From an uncultured Pseudomonadota bacterium (GTDB taxonomy: Bacteria > Pseudomonadota > Gammaproteobacteria > Steroidobacterales > Steroidobacteraceae), in NCBI GenBank assembly GCA_903898785.1, contig CAIUGU010000267.1, positions 1 to 51,978 of the forward strand: a DNA stretch of 51,978 nt, read 5' to 3'. This document shows positions 18,177 to 27,691 of this stretch, one piece after another. The stretch's first letter is position 1; each line of letters opens with the position of its first letter. Position numbers and translations under genes: made by a program. Below the pieces are notes generated by a model, which saw only the letters and a list, made by a program, of their open reading frames with translations, ran no database searches and was not told the origin of the DNA.

Positions 18177-19387
18177 TACTTGCGCCCCGACAGTGCTTCG
18201 ACCGGATCGAGCCTGGCCGCACGACGCGCAGGCAGCATGCCGAAGACGACGCCGCTCACGAGTGCCGTGATGACGGCCAGCACATACGCCCATGACGGTG
18301 CCGCGAGCGGTAGTGCCGGATACAGCTTGCGCACGAACCAGCTTGCCGCTTCCCCGACCGCAATGCCGACGACCGCGCCGGCCAGGGACAACAGCAGCGC
18401 CTCGGCAAGGAACAGCGACAGCACCTGCCTGCGCGTTGCGCCGAGCGCCTTGAGCAGTCCTACTTCGGCGGTGCGCTGACTGACCGCCACGAGCATGACG
18501 TTCATGACGAGGATGCCGGCCACGGCAAGGCTGATCGACGCGATGCCCGCGAGCGTGAGCGTCAGTGCCGTGAAGATGCGATCGAACGTCGCGAGCAGGG
18601 CGTCCTGCGTAATGACTGTCACATCTTCTTCGCCCTGGTGCCGGGCTTTGATGACGGCGAGGGCCTGGTCGCGGACGCGCAGCATCGATTCGCGGCTGCG
18701 CGTCTGCACCAGTACGCGGAACAGCGATTCCGAATTGAACAGCGCCTGCGCCGCACTGACCGGCACGATCACGAGTTCCTGCGTGTCGAAGCCGATCGAG
18801 CGGCCCTGGCTGGCGAGCACGCCGACGACGCGGAACCGGCGCTCGCCGACGCGCAGCGACTCGCCGATCGCAGGACCGTCTCCGAAGAGCTCGCGACGCA
18901 CGTTCGCACCGATGACGCAGACCGCGCGGTCGACGTCGATCTCGCCCGGAGGCAGGAACTGCCCTTCGGTGACCTCCGTGTTCTGCACGGCCAGATAGTC
19001 GGCCGTCGTTCCCAGCACCGGGACTTCGCGCTCGCGGCCGCGCGCCGAAATCGGCGCCGCCCCCACGATCAGCGGGGCGACGCGCTCGACGTCGGGAATC
19101 GCACGCAATGCCTCGGCATCGGCGAGCGTCAGGTCGCGCGGCGTCTCGCCACTGAAGAGCCCGGGCTGGATGCCGGTGGTTTCAGAACGGCCTGGAAGCA
19201 CGATGATCAACCGCGTGCCGAGCACCTGGAACTCGCCGGCGACGTAACGCCGCGCGGCCTCGCCCAGTCCGGTCAGCACGATGACCGCCGCGACGCCGAT
19301 CCCCATCGCGAGCAGCAGCATCGAGCTGCGCACGCGCGCTCGAAGGATCGAGTCAGTCGCAAGCTTTAGGAGATCGGCAAGGCTCAC
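18176..19387 (-). CDS. MacB-type ABC exporter permease (first of pair)
   Basis: 403 residues with the same order as its neighbour: N-terminal helix, MacB_PCD periplasmic domain (VLGTRLIIVLPGRSE), FtsX domain with QRTAEVGLLKALGATRRQVL, and PARRAARLDPVEALSGRK at the end. Its start overlaps the ATPase stop by 4 bases. Having two different permeases suggests a heterodimeric transporter rather than the MacB homodimer, where ATPase and permease are fused. Inner membrane. Confidence 0.93.
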   Translation of the reverse strand: MSLADLLKLATDSILRARVRSSMLLLAMGIGVAAVIVLTGLGEAARRYVAGEFQVLGTRLIIVLPGRSETTGIQPGLFSGETPRDLTLADAEALRAIPDVERVAPLIVGAAPISARGREREVPVLGTTADYLAVQNTEVTEGQFLPPGEIDVDRAVCVIGANVRRELFGDGPAIGESLRVGERRFRVVGVLASQGRSIGFDTQELVIVPVSAAQALFNSESLFRVLVQTRSRESMLRVRDQALAVIKARHQGEEDVTVITQDALLATFDRIFTALTLTLAGIASISLAVAGILVMNVMLVAVSQRTAEVGLLKALGATRRQVLSLFLAEALLLSLAGAVVGIAVGEAASWFVRKLYPALPLAAPSWAYVLAVITALVSGVVFGMLPARRAARLDPVEALSGRK

Positions 19388-20067
19388 GGACGGCTGCCGA
19401 CGTAGTCGTCCACGACCTTGCCGTCCCGCATGCGCAGATGGCGGCGGGCACGATTCCCGATTTCGTTGTCGTGCGTCACGACGATCAGCGTGATGCCCTG
19501 CGCGTTCAGTTGCTCGATGGCGGCCAGCACCTCGGCGCCGGATGCGTGATCGAGGTTGCCGGTCGGTTCGTCCGCCAACAGCACCGTTGGCTGCATCACC
19601 ATGGCCCGTGCGATGGCCACGCGCTGCCGTTGGCCGCCCGAAAGCTGGTCGGGACGATGGTGGCTGCGATCTGTCAGGCTCAAGTCGTCGAGCAGCTTCG
19701 TGACGCGTGGCTTGCGCTCGGCAGGCGCAACGCCAGCCAGCACCAGCGGCAATTCGACGTTCTCGAAGGCCGTCATGCGCGCGACAAGATGGAAAGACTG
19801 GAAAATGAAGCCGATGCGCCGCGCGCGCGTGTGTGCAAGCTCGTCATCGTCCAGCGCCGTGGTCTCGCGATCATCGAGCGTGTACGTTCCGGTGGTCGGG
19901 CGATCCAGCAAGCCGATGACATTGAGGAGCGTGGACTTCCCCGAACCGGAGGGCCCCATCACGGACAGGTAGTCGCCGTTCTCGATGGTCAGGGAGACGT
20001 CATCGAGCGCGCGCACCTCCTGGTCACCGACCTGGAAGAGCCGGCAGACCTTGTCGAGCCTGATCAT
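19384..20067 (-). CDS. ABC transporter ATPase, MacB/LolD type
   Basis: 227 residues. Walker [10 protein letters not shown] near residue 39, Q-loop [22 protein letters not shown], signature LSGGQRQR, Walker [13 protein letters not shown], and the switch His in VVTHD. The FHLxxRxTxxENVELPL segment is typical of the MacB/LolD group. It overlaps both neighbours by 4 bases, so the four genes adaptor-ATPase-permease-permease are translationally coupled. Confidence 0.95.
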   Translation of the reverse strand: MIRLDKVCRLFQVGDQEVRALDDVSLTIENGDYLSVMGPSGSGKSTLLNVIGLLDRPTTGTYTLDDRETTALDDDELAHTRARRIGFIFQSFHLVARMTAFENVELPLVLAGVAPAERKPRVTKLLDDLSLTDRSHHRPDQLSGGQRQRVAIARAMVMQPTVLLADEPTGNLDHASGAEVLAAIEQLNAQGITLIVVTHDNEIGNRARRHLRMRDGKVVDDYVGSRP

Positions 20068-21239
20068 TTGGATTTCGTGGCGGCGGGCGTACCGATTCGC
20101 GCAGCGACGCCGTCTGCCAGCTTCTCGCGATCCACCGTGGTGACCACCTGGTCGCCCACGTCGAGTCCGGACGCGATTTCCGTGAATTCCCAGTTGCTGA
20201 GGCCCGTCGTGACCTCGCGCACCTGCACCCTGCCGGCTGCCGCATCGAAGACGAAGACCTGCTTGCCGTCGATGACCGCCCGCGTCGGTACGCGCAGTAC
20301 GTCCGCACGCTCGTCCAGGATCACTTCCACATCGGCACTGTACCCGGGCAGCAGGCTCCGATCGTCGCGGGCATCGAGTTCCGCCTCGATCTCGACCGTT
20401 CGCGCCTGCTTCTCCACTTCCAGCACGTACGGCGCCACTCGCCGCACATGAGCGGGGAAGCGCCTGTCGCGGAAGGCGTCCAGTGTGACGCGGGCCGGCA
20501 TGCCTTCCCGGATGCGGGGTGCATCGACTTCATCGATGGGTGCGGTGACGTAGATGCAGCTGGTATCGACGACGTCGACTGCAGGGGGCGTCGCGATGCC
20601 GATGGGCGACGGCGTGACGAACTCGCCGAGTTCGCCGTTGATCTCGGCGACGACGCCGTCGAACGGCGCGCGCAGCTGCGTCCGGTCGAGTGCGGCACGG
20701 GCGGCATCGACTCGCGAGCGCGAGACCAGGGTGTTCTGTGTTGCCGCACGGCACGCCGCTTCGCGACTGTCGGCCTCGCCCTTGCTGCGCTCGGCGGTCT
20801 CGACAGCGACGAGCTTGCGCTCGAGCATCGACGCGTACCGGTTCGCCTCGCGGCGCGACACGGACGCGGCCACGCACGCTTCTTCGGCGCGGGCCTGCGA
20901 TGCCACCACATCCCGCTCGGCGAGCGTGACCTGCGCCCGGGTGTCCTCATTCCACAGCTCGAGCAGCAACTGGTCGCGCTTGACGGTATCGCCCTTCTTG
21001 ACGTGCAGCTTGGCAATCTGACCGCCCATTGGCGGCGCCAGCTTGGCGCGGCGACAGGCTTCGATGGTGCCGGCGCGGGTGTTGGTTACCGTCTCGGCCA
21101 CCGTGCCGCGATCCACGGTGGCGACTTCCACATCGATGGGCTTGGGCCGCGACGCGTACGCGAACCAGACTCCGGCTGCGACGACGATGCCGGCGATGAT
21201 GGCCAAGGTACGACGTGGCATGGGATGTCTCGGTGTCAT
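20064..21239 (-). CDS. MacA-type periplasmic adaptor of the ABC exporter
   Basis: 391 residues from the ATG at 21237-21239; an upstream start at 21266 and a downstream ATG at 21221 are also possible. One N-terminal membrane anchor (TLAIIAGIVVAAGVWFAYA), then membrane-fusion domains: AKLAPPMGGQIAKLHVKKGDTVKRDQ lipoyl part, a long helical hairpin, LRAPFDGVVAEI, and a barrel with LRVPTRAVIDGKQVFVF. Homologous in plan to MacA/HlyD. First gene of the operon; the outer-membrane partner must be supplied elsewhere, possibly by the channel gene at 10343. Confidence 0.92.
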   Translation of the reverse strand: MTPRHPMPRRTLAIIAGIVVAAGVWFAYASRPKPIDVEVATVDRGTVAETVTNTRAGTIEACRRAKLAPPMGGQIAKLHVKKGDTVKRDQLLLELWNEDTRAQVTLAERDVVASQARAEEACVAASVSRREANRYASMLERKLVAVETAERSKGEADSREAACRAATQNTLVSRSRVDAARAALDRTQLRAPFDGVVAEINGELGEFVTPSPIGIATPPAVDVVDTSCIYVTAPIDEVDAPRIREGMPARVTLDAFRDRRFPAHVRRVAPYVLEVEKQARTVEIEAELDARDDRSLLPGYSADVEVILDERADVLRVPTRAVIDGKQVFVFDAAAGRVQVREVTTGLSNWEFTEIASGLDVGDQVVTTVDREKLADGVAARIGTPAATKSK

Positions 21240-21349
21240 TTGCAGCAGGGTGCGCCGCACGGGCATTATAGCGGTGCACTCGATCGGGAACCGGGTGTAT
21301 TCGGTTACGCCTTCCCGAACCCCTCTCCGTAGCGCTCGCAGGCATCGCC

Positions 21350-22165
21350 TTGTCCATTACGCTGACCGGACTCTGCGTCTACCCCGTCAAGTCGTGCCGG
21401 GGCATCGACGTCTCCCAGGCAAGACTCACGGCGACGGGACTCGAGCACGATCGCGAGTGGATGATCGTCACGCCGGTCGGCCGGTTCGTCACGCAGCGCG
21501 AGGAGCCGCGGCTGGCGCTCATCGGCACCTGGCTCGACGATGAAGGTCTGCAACTCGAGTGCCCAGGGGCGGGCGAAGTGTTCATTCCCTACCATGCGAA
21601 GGGCGAAGCCACGACGGCGACCGTCTGGAACGACCGATGCGGTGCCTTCGACATGGGCACTGCGGCCGCCGACCTGCTCGCTGCCTTCCTGGGCGCGCCG
21701 CACCGGCTCGTCCGGTTCAACCCGGCAGGGCGTCGCGCCAGCAACCGCGAATGGACCGGCGAGACGCAGGCACTGAACCAGTTCTCGGACGGCTTTCCGT
21801 TGCTCGCGGTGTCGGAAGCGAGCCTGGCCCACCTCAACAGCAAGCTTGCGACACCCGTGCCGATGAACCGCTTCCGTCCCAACCTGGTCTTTTCAGGACT
21901 GGAACCGCACGGCGAGGACGCCCTCCATGAACTGGCGGACGACGCTGTCAGGCTGCGGGCGGTCAAGCCCTGCACGCGCTGCAAGATCACGACCGTCGAC
22001 CAGAAGACGGGGACTGCGACCGGGACAGAGCCGCTCGACACGCTGCGTTCCTACCGGTTGAGCAAGCACCCGCTGGGCGTGCTGTTCGGGCAGAACATGA
22101 TCCCGATCGAGGGGATCGGCCAGATGCTGGGCATCGGCCAGACCTTCGCGCCGTCCTGGCGCTGA
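21350..22165 (+). CDS. MOSC domain protein, YcbX-like
   Basis: 271 residues, starting at a TTG (21350-21352). The N-terminal MOSC_N beta-barrel begins LTGLCVYPVKSCRGIDVSQA, and the MOSC part has SNREWTGETQALNQFSDGFPLLAVSEASL and the conserved cysteine region AVKPCTRCKITTVDQKTG. YcbX-type proteins are molybdenum-cofactor enzymes that reduce N-hydroxylated compounds with electrons from a reductase. A ferredoxin domain found in some YcbX proteins is absent here, so a partner would be needed. Divergent from the MacA-type gene and convergent with the RND gene to its right. Confidence 0.92.
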   Translation: MSITLTGLCVYPVKSCRGIDVSQARLTATGLEHDREWMIVTPVGRFVTQREEPRLALIGTWLDDEGLQLECPGAGEVFIPYHAKGEATTATVWNDRCGAFDMGTAAADLLAAFLGAPHRLVRFNPAGRRASNREWTGETQALNQFSDGFPLLAVSEASLAHLNSKLATPVPMNRFRPNLVFSGLEPHGEDALHELADDAVRLRAVKPCTRCKITTVDQKTGTATGTEPLDTLRSYRLSKHPLGVLFGQNMIPIEGIGQMLGIGQTFAPSWR

Positions 22166-22186
22166 CGTCCTACGCGAAGCCGTCCG

Positions 22187-25100
22187 TCAGGCCGTCGTCT
22201 GGGCGACGACGGCCGGCACCGGGCTGCGCCCGACCTTGCGCTTGAGCCACTTCTGGAAGTCGTCGACCACGGTGAAGATCACGGGCACGACGAACAGGCT
22301 GAGCGCAGTCGACGCAACGAGGCCTCCGATCACCGTGACACCCATCGGCGCACGGAAGCTCGAGTCGCCGGACAGCCCGAGCGCGATCGGCAACATGCCC
22401 GCACCCATCGCAATGGTCGTCATCACGATCGGGCGGACACGCTTGGCGCAGGCATCGACGAGCGCTTCGAAGCGTCCCATGCCGTGTTCCCGCTGTGCCA
22501 TCTCTGCATACTCGACGAGCAGGATCGAGTTCTTCGTCACGATGCCCATCAGCATCAACATGCCGATCATCGACGAGATCGACACCTCGAACTGGAATAC
22601 GAACAGGCACAGGATGGCTCCGCCGGCCGAAGGCGGCAGCGCCGACAGGATGGTGATGGGCTGGAAGGCGTCCTTGAACAGCACGACGAGCAGCGCGTAG
22701 ATGCAGAGGATGCCGATTGCCATCGCGAACAGGAATCCCGACATCAGCTGCCGGAAGAATTCGGCCTGCCCGGACACCACTTCGCGCACCGTCTCCGGCA
22801 GGCGCTGCATAGATGGCGTGGCGCGGGCGGCTGCCAGCATGTCGCCGAGGGCCTGCCCGTTGAGGTCGGCGGTGATGGTGACGTTGCGGTTGCGGTCATA
22901 GCGCGAGATCTGCGCGGGGCCCGCCCCGAAGGAAATGTCCGCGACATTGCGCAACGCCACCGGGCCCTGACGCCCGGAGACTGTCAGCAGGCCGATCTGG
23001 TCCACGTCCGTGCGGGCCTTGTCGTTCATCCGGACGCGGATCGGGATCTGCCGCGACGGCAGGTTGAGCTTGGAGAGGCCGGCAGAGATGTCGCCGCTCG
23101 TCGCGATGCGAGTGACCATGCCGAGCGATTCCGTTGTGACACCCAGTTCCGCGGCACGTTCGGGCAGCGGCCGGACCACGATCTCCGGACGCACGAGGCT
23201 GGCCGACGACGACACGATACCGAGGCCCGGGATGCCACGCATGTCCTGCTCGACCGCAGCAGCGGCGGCATTCAACGCATCAGGGTCTTCACCGACGAGC
23301 GTGATCTGCATCGCGCTGCCGAACTGGTTGCCGAACGAGAGGCGCACGCCGGGCACGTCCTTGATGCGCGCCATGATGTCGCGCTGGATCTCCTGCTGAG
23401 AGCGATCACGATCGTCGATGGGCGACAGCAAGACCTGGAGACTGGCACGATTGACGCTGCCGCTGCTCCCCGAATCGCCCGGCCCGCGGCCAGCTTGCGA
23501 ACTGCCGATCGTCGTGTAGACGTGCTGGATCTCGGGAATCCCCTGCAACCGGGCGCGCACGTCCTCGGCCACGGAATGGGTCTCTTCCAGCGCGGCACCG
23601 GGCGGCAGCTCGACGACAACATCCGTGAAGCCCGCATCGCCCGCAGGCGAGAACCCCTGCGGCAACAGCGGCAACAGGCTGAGGGAACCGAACAGCAACG
23701 CGGTGGCGACACCCAGGGTGATCCGCCGATGCCTGAGGCACCAGGTCACGGAGCGCAGGTACCATTCCTTCATCGGGCTCGTCTCCGGGCCCTGGTCGTG
23801 CGGGCGCATCAGGTTGGCCGCCATCATCGGCGTCAGCATGCGGGCCACCAGCAGCGAGAACAGCACGGCGACCGTGGCAGTGAACGCAAACGGGCGGAAG
23901 AATTCGCCCGGCACGCCGCCCATGAACGCGACAGGCACGAACACGGCGCACAGCGTCAGCGTCGTCGCCACGACGGCGAGACCGATCTCGATGGCCGCAT
24001 CGGTGGCCGCCTGCAGGGGCGTCTTGCCCATGCGCAGATGCCGGAAAATGTTCTCGACCTCCACGATCGCATCGTCCACGAGCATGCCGACGACGAGCGA
24101 CAGGGCCAGCAACGTCAGCGTATTCAGCGTGTAACCGAGCAACTGCATGGCCCAGAACGTCGGGATGATGGCGAGCGGCAGCGCGACGGCAGACACGATG
24201 GTTGCGCGCCAGTCGCGCAGAAAGAACCAGACGACGGCGATGGCGAGGATCGCGCCCTCGAGCAGCATCTCCATCGACACGTCGAAGGACTGGCGAATAG
24301 AGTCGACGGTAGAGCTGACCTCCGTGAACTTCACGTTCGGGTTCGCCGCCTGCAGCTTCTCCACTGCAATGCGGACGTCATCAGCAACGCCGAGTGCGCT
24401 CGCGCCCCAGGCACGCATGATTTCAAAGCCGACAACGGGTTGGCCGTCGAGCAGCGCGAGCTGCCGACGCTCAGACGCCTGGTCCTTGATCTCGGCCACG
24501 GTATCGAGACGCAGATTGCGCCCGTCCGGCAACAGGATCGGCAGCGCCGCCAGCTCCTGAGCGGACGTGATGGTGCCGACCGTGCGCACGTTCTGCTCGA
24601 GTCCGCCGATGCGCGCTTCGCCGCCCGGATACTCGGCCTGGATGCGTGCGAGCTGCCGCGACAGGTCGCCCGCCGTGATGCCGAGGGCCGTCAACCGGTC
24701 CGGATCGAGGTCGACGCGAATCTCGCGCGACACGCCGCCGACGCGGTTGACCTGCCCCACGCCGGCCACGGCCGTCAGCTCGCGCATGACCGTGAGATCG
24801 ATGAACCACGACAGGTCCGTATCGCTCATCCCTTCGGCGGCGACGCTGTAGGTCAGGATCGGCTGGCCCGCGGTGGTGGCGCGGGAGACGATGGGTTCGT
24901 TGGCATCCGCCGGCAGGTCGCTGCGGATGCGGGTAACCGCGTCGCGCACGTCGTCCATCGCCTGGCTGATGTCGCGGTCGAACAGGAACTCGACGGTGGT
25001 CGTGGAGGAGCCGACGTTGACGCGCGACTGGATGTGCTGGACGCCGGTGACCGTCGCCACCGCATCTTCGATCTTGCGCGTGACCTCTGACTCCATCTGC

Positions 25101-25270
25101 GACGGAGGCACGCCCGGATAGCCGACGGAGACCGTGACCGTGGGAAACTCGATGTCCGGCAGGTCCTGGACGCCGAGCCGCTCGAAACTGATGAGCCCGC
25201 CGATCATCAGCGCGATGAACATCACGATGACGGGCGTCGGATTGCGGATGGCCCAGGTAACGAAGTTCAT
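22187..25270 (-). CDS. RND efflux permease (second system)
   Basis: 1027 residues from the ATG at 25268-25270; a longer frame to 25738 runs through the adaptor gene and is rejected. Starts FVTWAIRNPTPVIVMFIALMIGG, with LPDIEFPTVTVSVGYPGVPPSQMESEVT typical of the branch of HAE1 pumps that includes shorter, non-AcrB-like members. Proton-relay Asp pair in GMLVDDAIVEVENIFRHL and Lys in GIVTKNSILLVEYAEMAQ. Follows its adaptor gene by 14 bases. No outer-membrane gene is attached. Divergent MarR regulator at 26567. Confidence 0.95.
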   Translation of the reverse strand: MNFVTWAIRNPTPVIVMFIALMIGGLISFERLGVQDLPDIEFPTVTVSVGYPGVPPSQMESEVTRKIEDAVATVTGVQHIQSRVNVGSSTTTVEFLFDRDISQAMDDVRDAVTRIRSDLPADANEPIVSRATTAGQPILTYSVAAEGMSDTDLSWFIDLTVMRELTAVAGVGQVNRVGGVSREIRVDLDPDRLTALGITAGDLSRQLARIQAEYPGGEARIGGLEQNVRTVGTITSAQELAALPILLPDGRNLRLDTVAEIKDQASERRQLALLDGQPVVGFEIMRAWGASALGVADDVRIAVEKLQAANPNVKFTEVSSTVDSIRQSFDVSMEMLLEGAILAIAVVWFFLRDWRATIVSAVALPLAIIPTFWAMQLLGYTLNTLTLLALSLVVGMLVDDAIVEVENIFRHLRMGKTPLQAATDAAIEIGLAVVATTLTLCAVFVPVAFMGGVPGEFFRPFAFTATVAVLFSLLVARMLTPMMAANLMRPHDQGPETSPMKEWYLRSVTWCLRHRRITLGVATALLFGSLSLLPLLPQGFSPAGDAGFTDVVVELPPGAALEETHSVAEDVRARLQGIPEIQHVYTTIGSSQAGRGPGDSGSSGSVNRASLQVLLSPIDDRDRSQQEIQRDIMARIKDVPGVRLSFGNQFGSAMQITLVGEDPDALNAAAAAVEQDMRGIPGLGIVSSSASLVRPEIVVRPLPERAAELGVTTESLGMVTRIATSGDISAGLSKLNLPSRQIPIRVRMNDKARTDVDQIGLLTVSGRQGPVALRNVADISFGAGPAQISRYDRNRNVTITADLNGQALGDMLAAARATPSMQRLPETVREVVSGQAEFFRQLMSGFLFAMAIGILCIYALLVVLFKDAFQPITILSALPPSAGGAILCLFVFQFEVSISSMIGMLMLMGIVTKNSILLVEYAEMAQREHGMGRFEALVDACAKRVRPIVMTTIAMGAGMLPIALGLSGDSSFRAPMGVTVIGGLVASTALSLFVVPVIFTVVDDFQKWLKRKVGRSPVPAVVAQTTA

Positions 25271-25284
25271 GCTGCTGCTTCCGT

Positions 25285-26391
25285 TCAGGCGCCGGCGGCG
25301 ACGACCTTCACCTGGTCGCCGTTCTTGAGGAAGGCGGCGCCCTTGGCCACCACGCGCTCGCCGGCCTTCAGGCCCTCGGTGATCTCGATGGCATCGCCGT
25401 GGATGCTGCCTGTCGCGACGCGGCGGCGTTCGACCTTGTCGCCGGCCTGCAGCACGAACACATAGTTGTAGCCGTCCTGGGAAACAAGGCTGGACAGCGG
25501 CACCAGGTTGGCATCGGCCACGCTGGTCTCGACCATACCGCGCGCAAACATGCCGGGCCGCGCCGGACTGCCGGGCACGATGTCGACATAGACCAGGCCC
25601 ATCCTGTTGCTGCTGGACACGGTGGGCGCCACGACGCGGACCTTGCCGGTCAGTTCCGTGCCGTCGGCCGTGGTCAGCTTGGCGACCTGGCCCGCCTTCA
25701 GTTCCTTGAGCCGCGCTTCTGGTACCTCGCCTCGCCACTCGACGCGTCCGTCGCGCAGCAGCCGCAGCATTTCGCCGCCGCTTTGCGCGATCTGCCCGAC
25801 GTTCACCGTGCGAGCGGTGATCACGCCGTCATACGGCGCCTTCACCCTCGTGTAACGAACCCGCAGCTCGGCGAGGTTCAGGTCCGCGCGCGTGGCCTCG
25901 ACCCGGCCCTGTGCAGTCAGTTGTTCGCTGCGCAGCCGGTCGAGATCGGCCTGCGAGAACACGTTGGTGCTCGCGAGCATCTCTGCGCGGCGCAACGCGG
26001 CATCCGCGTTGGCCTGCTGTGCCTCGGCCTGCTTGACGGCGGCCCGCCTGGCAGCGGCTTCGGCCTCGAGCATGCTGCTGGAGAGGCGCACCAGTTCCTG
26101 GTCCCGCTTCACGCGATCGCCGACTTCCACCAGCACCGAGTCGACGCGATACCCGCCGACCTCGGGCCCGATGATGATTTCCTGCCACGCCTGGATGGAG
26201 CCGGTGACCGGCAAGGTCCTGGCCACCCTCTCCGTCGTGACGACGGCGGCGTTGACCGCCAGCGCGACGGGTGCGGGCTTCGGCTCTGCAGCGTGGGCCG
26301 TCGTCGCTGCGCCGATGACGAGAAGGGCGGCAGACAGCAGGCATGCAGCCCCGCACGGGCGCGGCGTCGAAGGGAACAGGCGGTTGGTCAT
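25285..26391 (-). CDS. RND periplasmic adaptor (second system)
   Basis: 368 residues from the ATG at 26389-26391. A cleavable signal is visible (AACLLSAALLVIGAATTAHA, then AEPKP). Membrane-fusion features: IQAWQEIIIGPEVGGYRVDSVLVEVGDRVKRDQ, a helical hairpin, YTRVKAPYDGVITARTVNVGQ, barrel, and the C-terminal AGERVVAKGAAFLKNGDQV. No lipobox, unlike the adaptor of the first pump. The divergent MarR gene and two palindromes in the gap suggest joint control. Confidence 0.94.
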   Translation of the reverse strand: MTNRLFPSTPRPCGAACLLSAALLVIGAATTAHAAEPKPAPVALAVNAAVVTTERVARTLPVTGSIQAWQEIIIGPEVGGYRVDSVLVEVGDRVKRDQELVRLSSSMLEAEAAARRAAVKQAEAQQANADAALRRAEMLASTNVFSQADLDRLRSEQLTAQGRVEATRADLNLAELRVRYTRVKAPYDGVITARTVNVGQIAQSGGEMLRLLRDGRVEWRGEVPEARLKELKAGQVAKLTTADGTELTGKVRVVAPTVSSSNRMGLVYVDIVPGSPARPGMFARGMVETSVADANLVPLSSLVSQDGYNYVFVLQAGDKVERRRVATGSIHGDAIEITEGLKAGERVVAKGAAFLKNGDQVKVVAAGA

Positions 26392-26516
26392 GGTGCTAGG
26401 ACGAGACAGACGGAAGCAGGCAACCGGCCCGCCAGCGGGTGACGTCACGATAAAGCAAAGGCGCGACCGCAGACTTCAAGAATTCACAAGAATTGTCAGC
26501 CCGGGCACGGCCGCGG

Positions 26517-26538
26517 CGATATCAGCTTGCTGACATCG
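26517..26538. promoter_or_regulatory. Candidate MarR operator, box 1
   Basis: A 22-base imperfect palindrome: CGAT-A-TCAGC, a TT centre, then GCTGA-C-ATCG. It lies in the 175-base divergent gap between the RND adaptor and marR and directly abuts a second palindrome. The symmetry and length fit a MarR-family dimer site. Confidence 0.65.
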
Positions 26539-26554
26539 TATCAGGCACCTGATA
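26539..26554. promoter_or_regulatory. Candidate MarR operator, box 2
   Basis: TATCAGG-CA-CCTGATA, a perfect 16-base palindrome ending 12 bases before the marR ATG. It shares the ATCAG/CTGAT core with box 1. Its position just before the start codon fits autorepression. Confidence 0.7.
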
Positions 26555-26566
26555 TAACTCAACCCC

Positions 26567-27178
26567 ATGAAGCGCAGCACTGCCACGACCACCCCCCGCG
26601 GGGACCGTGCACCGTCCCGGGGCAAGCCTCCGGACGGGAAGGAAGAGCACCTCGGCTACCTGCTCAAGCGGCTGCAGCACTCCATCCGCCAGGCCATCGA
26701 CGAGCGGCTGAGGGTAGCCCAGGTCGGCCTGTCCTTCGCGCACGTCACCACCCTCTTCGTGATCAACCACCACCCGGGCATCTCGGGAGCGCGGATTGCC
26801 AAGGCGACGATGGTCACCGCGCAGACCGTCAACACCATCCTGCGCCGCCTTGAGAACGAGGGCAGCCTCGAGCGGAAGCCGCATCCTGACAACCGGCGGG
26901 TCGACTGCTGGTACATTACGGAGGCGGGCCGCGCCCAGATGCAGAAGGCCCGCGCAGCGGCCGATCCGGTCTGGGACAATATGCTGGCCCCGCTGGGCGA
27001 GCAGGAAGTCTCGCAGTTGCGCGGGCTGCTCAAGCGTTGCATCGACGGCCTGGAGCAGAACCGGACCGTCATTGAACCCTGCAGCCCGTCCGCCGTAACG
27101 ACCCGCAGCTCGCGGGTCGCACGCCGCGTGGCGGGCCGCACCAGGAAAGATCCACTACCCAAAGGAAAACGAGCATGA
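26567..27178 (+). CDS. MarR family transcriptional regulator with basic C-terminal tail
   Basis: 203 residues. The central winged helix is clear: HPGISGARIAKATMVTAQTVNTILRRLENEGSLERKPHPDNRRVDCWYITEAG, with the DNRR wing typical of MarR. The C-terminal 30 or so residues are unusually rich in Arg, Ser and Lys (TTRSSRVARRVAGRTRKDPLPKGKRA-like) and extend beyond the family's usual end. Likely repressor of the divergent RND pair and of its own operon, which continues with a DUF1993 gene by a 4-base overlap. Confidence 0.9.
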   Translation: MKRSTATTTPRGDRAPSRGKPPDGKEEHLGYLLKRLQHSIRQAIDERLRVAQVGLSFAHVTTLFVINHHPGISGARIAKATMVTAQTVNTILRRLENEGSLERKPHPDNRRVDCWYITEAGRAQMQKARAAADPVWDNMLAPLGEQEVSQLRGLLKRCIDGLEQNRTVIEPCSPSAVTTRSSRVARRVAGRTRKDPLPKGKRA

Positions 27179-27684
27179 CCATTTCGATGTACCAGGCTTC
27201 CTCTCCCGTCGTCACCCGCACGCTGACCAACCTGCGCGCCATCCTGGCCAAGGCCGACGCCCACGCCCAGGCAAAGAAGATCGATGCCAGCGTGTTCCTG
27301 AACGGTCGCCTTGCGCCTGACATGCTGCCCCTGGCGAAGCAGGTGCAGATTGTTTCCGACAACGCGAAGGGCATCGTTGCGCGCCTTGCCGGCGTCGAGA
27401 TCCCGGCTTACGCCGATACGGAATCGAGCTTCGAGGAGCTCATTGCGCGCCTGGACAAGACGCTCGCCTTCGTCGCCAGCATCACGCCGGCGCAGATCGA
27501 CGGCTCGGACGACAGGAAAGTCGAGCTCAAGCTGGGTCCGAACACCGTGGCCTTCACCGGCCTGTCGTATCTGACGGGTTTCGCCCTGCCCAATCTTTTC
27601 TTCCACGCCGTGACGGCCTACGCGATCCTGCGCCATCTCGGCGTCGATCTCGGCAAGCGGGACTACATCGGCAACCCGCAGTGA
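27175..27684 (+). CDS. DUF1993 family protein
   Basis: 169 residues, ATGA overlap with marR. The sequence has the DUF1993 signature: FLNGRLAPDMLPLAKQVQIVSDNAKGIVARLAGVE near residue 40-75, then FTGLSYLTGFALPNLFFHAVTAYAILRHLGVDLGKRDY at the end. Members are short helical proteins with a DinB-like look and no established reaction. Coupling with the MarR gene suggests it responds to the same signal as the pump. Cytoplasmic. Confidence 0.88.
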   Translation: MTISMYQASSPVVTRTLTNLRAILAKADAHAQAKKIDASVFLNGRLAPDMLPLAKQVQIVSDNAKGIVARLAGVEIPAYADTESSFEELIARLDKTLAFVASITPAQIDGSDDRKVELKLGPNTVAFTGLSYLTGFALPNLFFHAVTAYAILRHLGVDLGKRDYIGNPQ

Positions 27685-27691
27685 CAGCACC

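Noticed and set aside
22484-25090. Plus-strand 868-residue frame opposite the second RND pump gene
   Set aside because: Same antisense effect; the minus strand codes a complete RND permease with all motifs.
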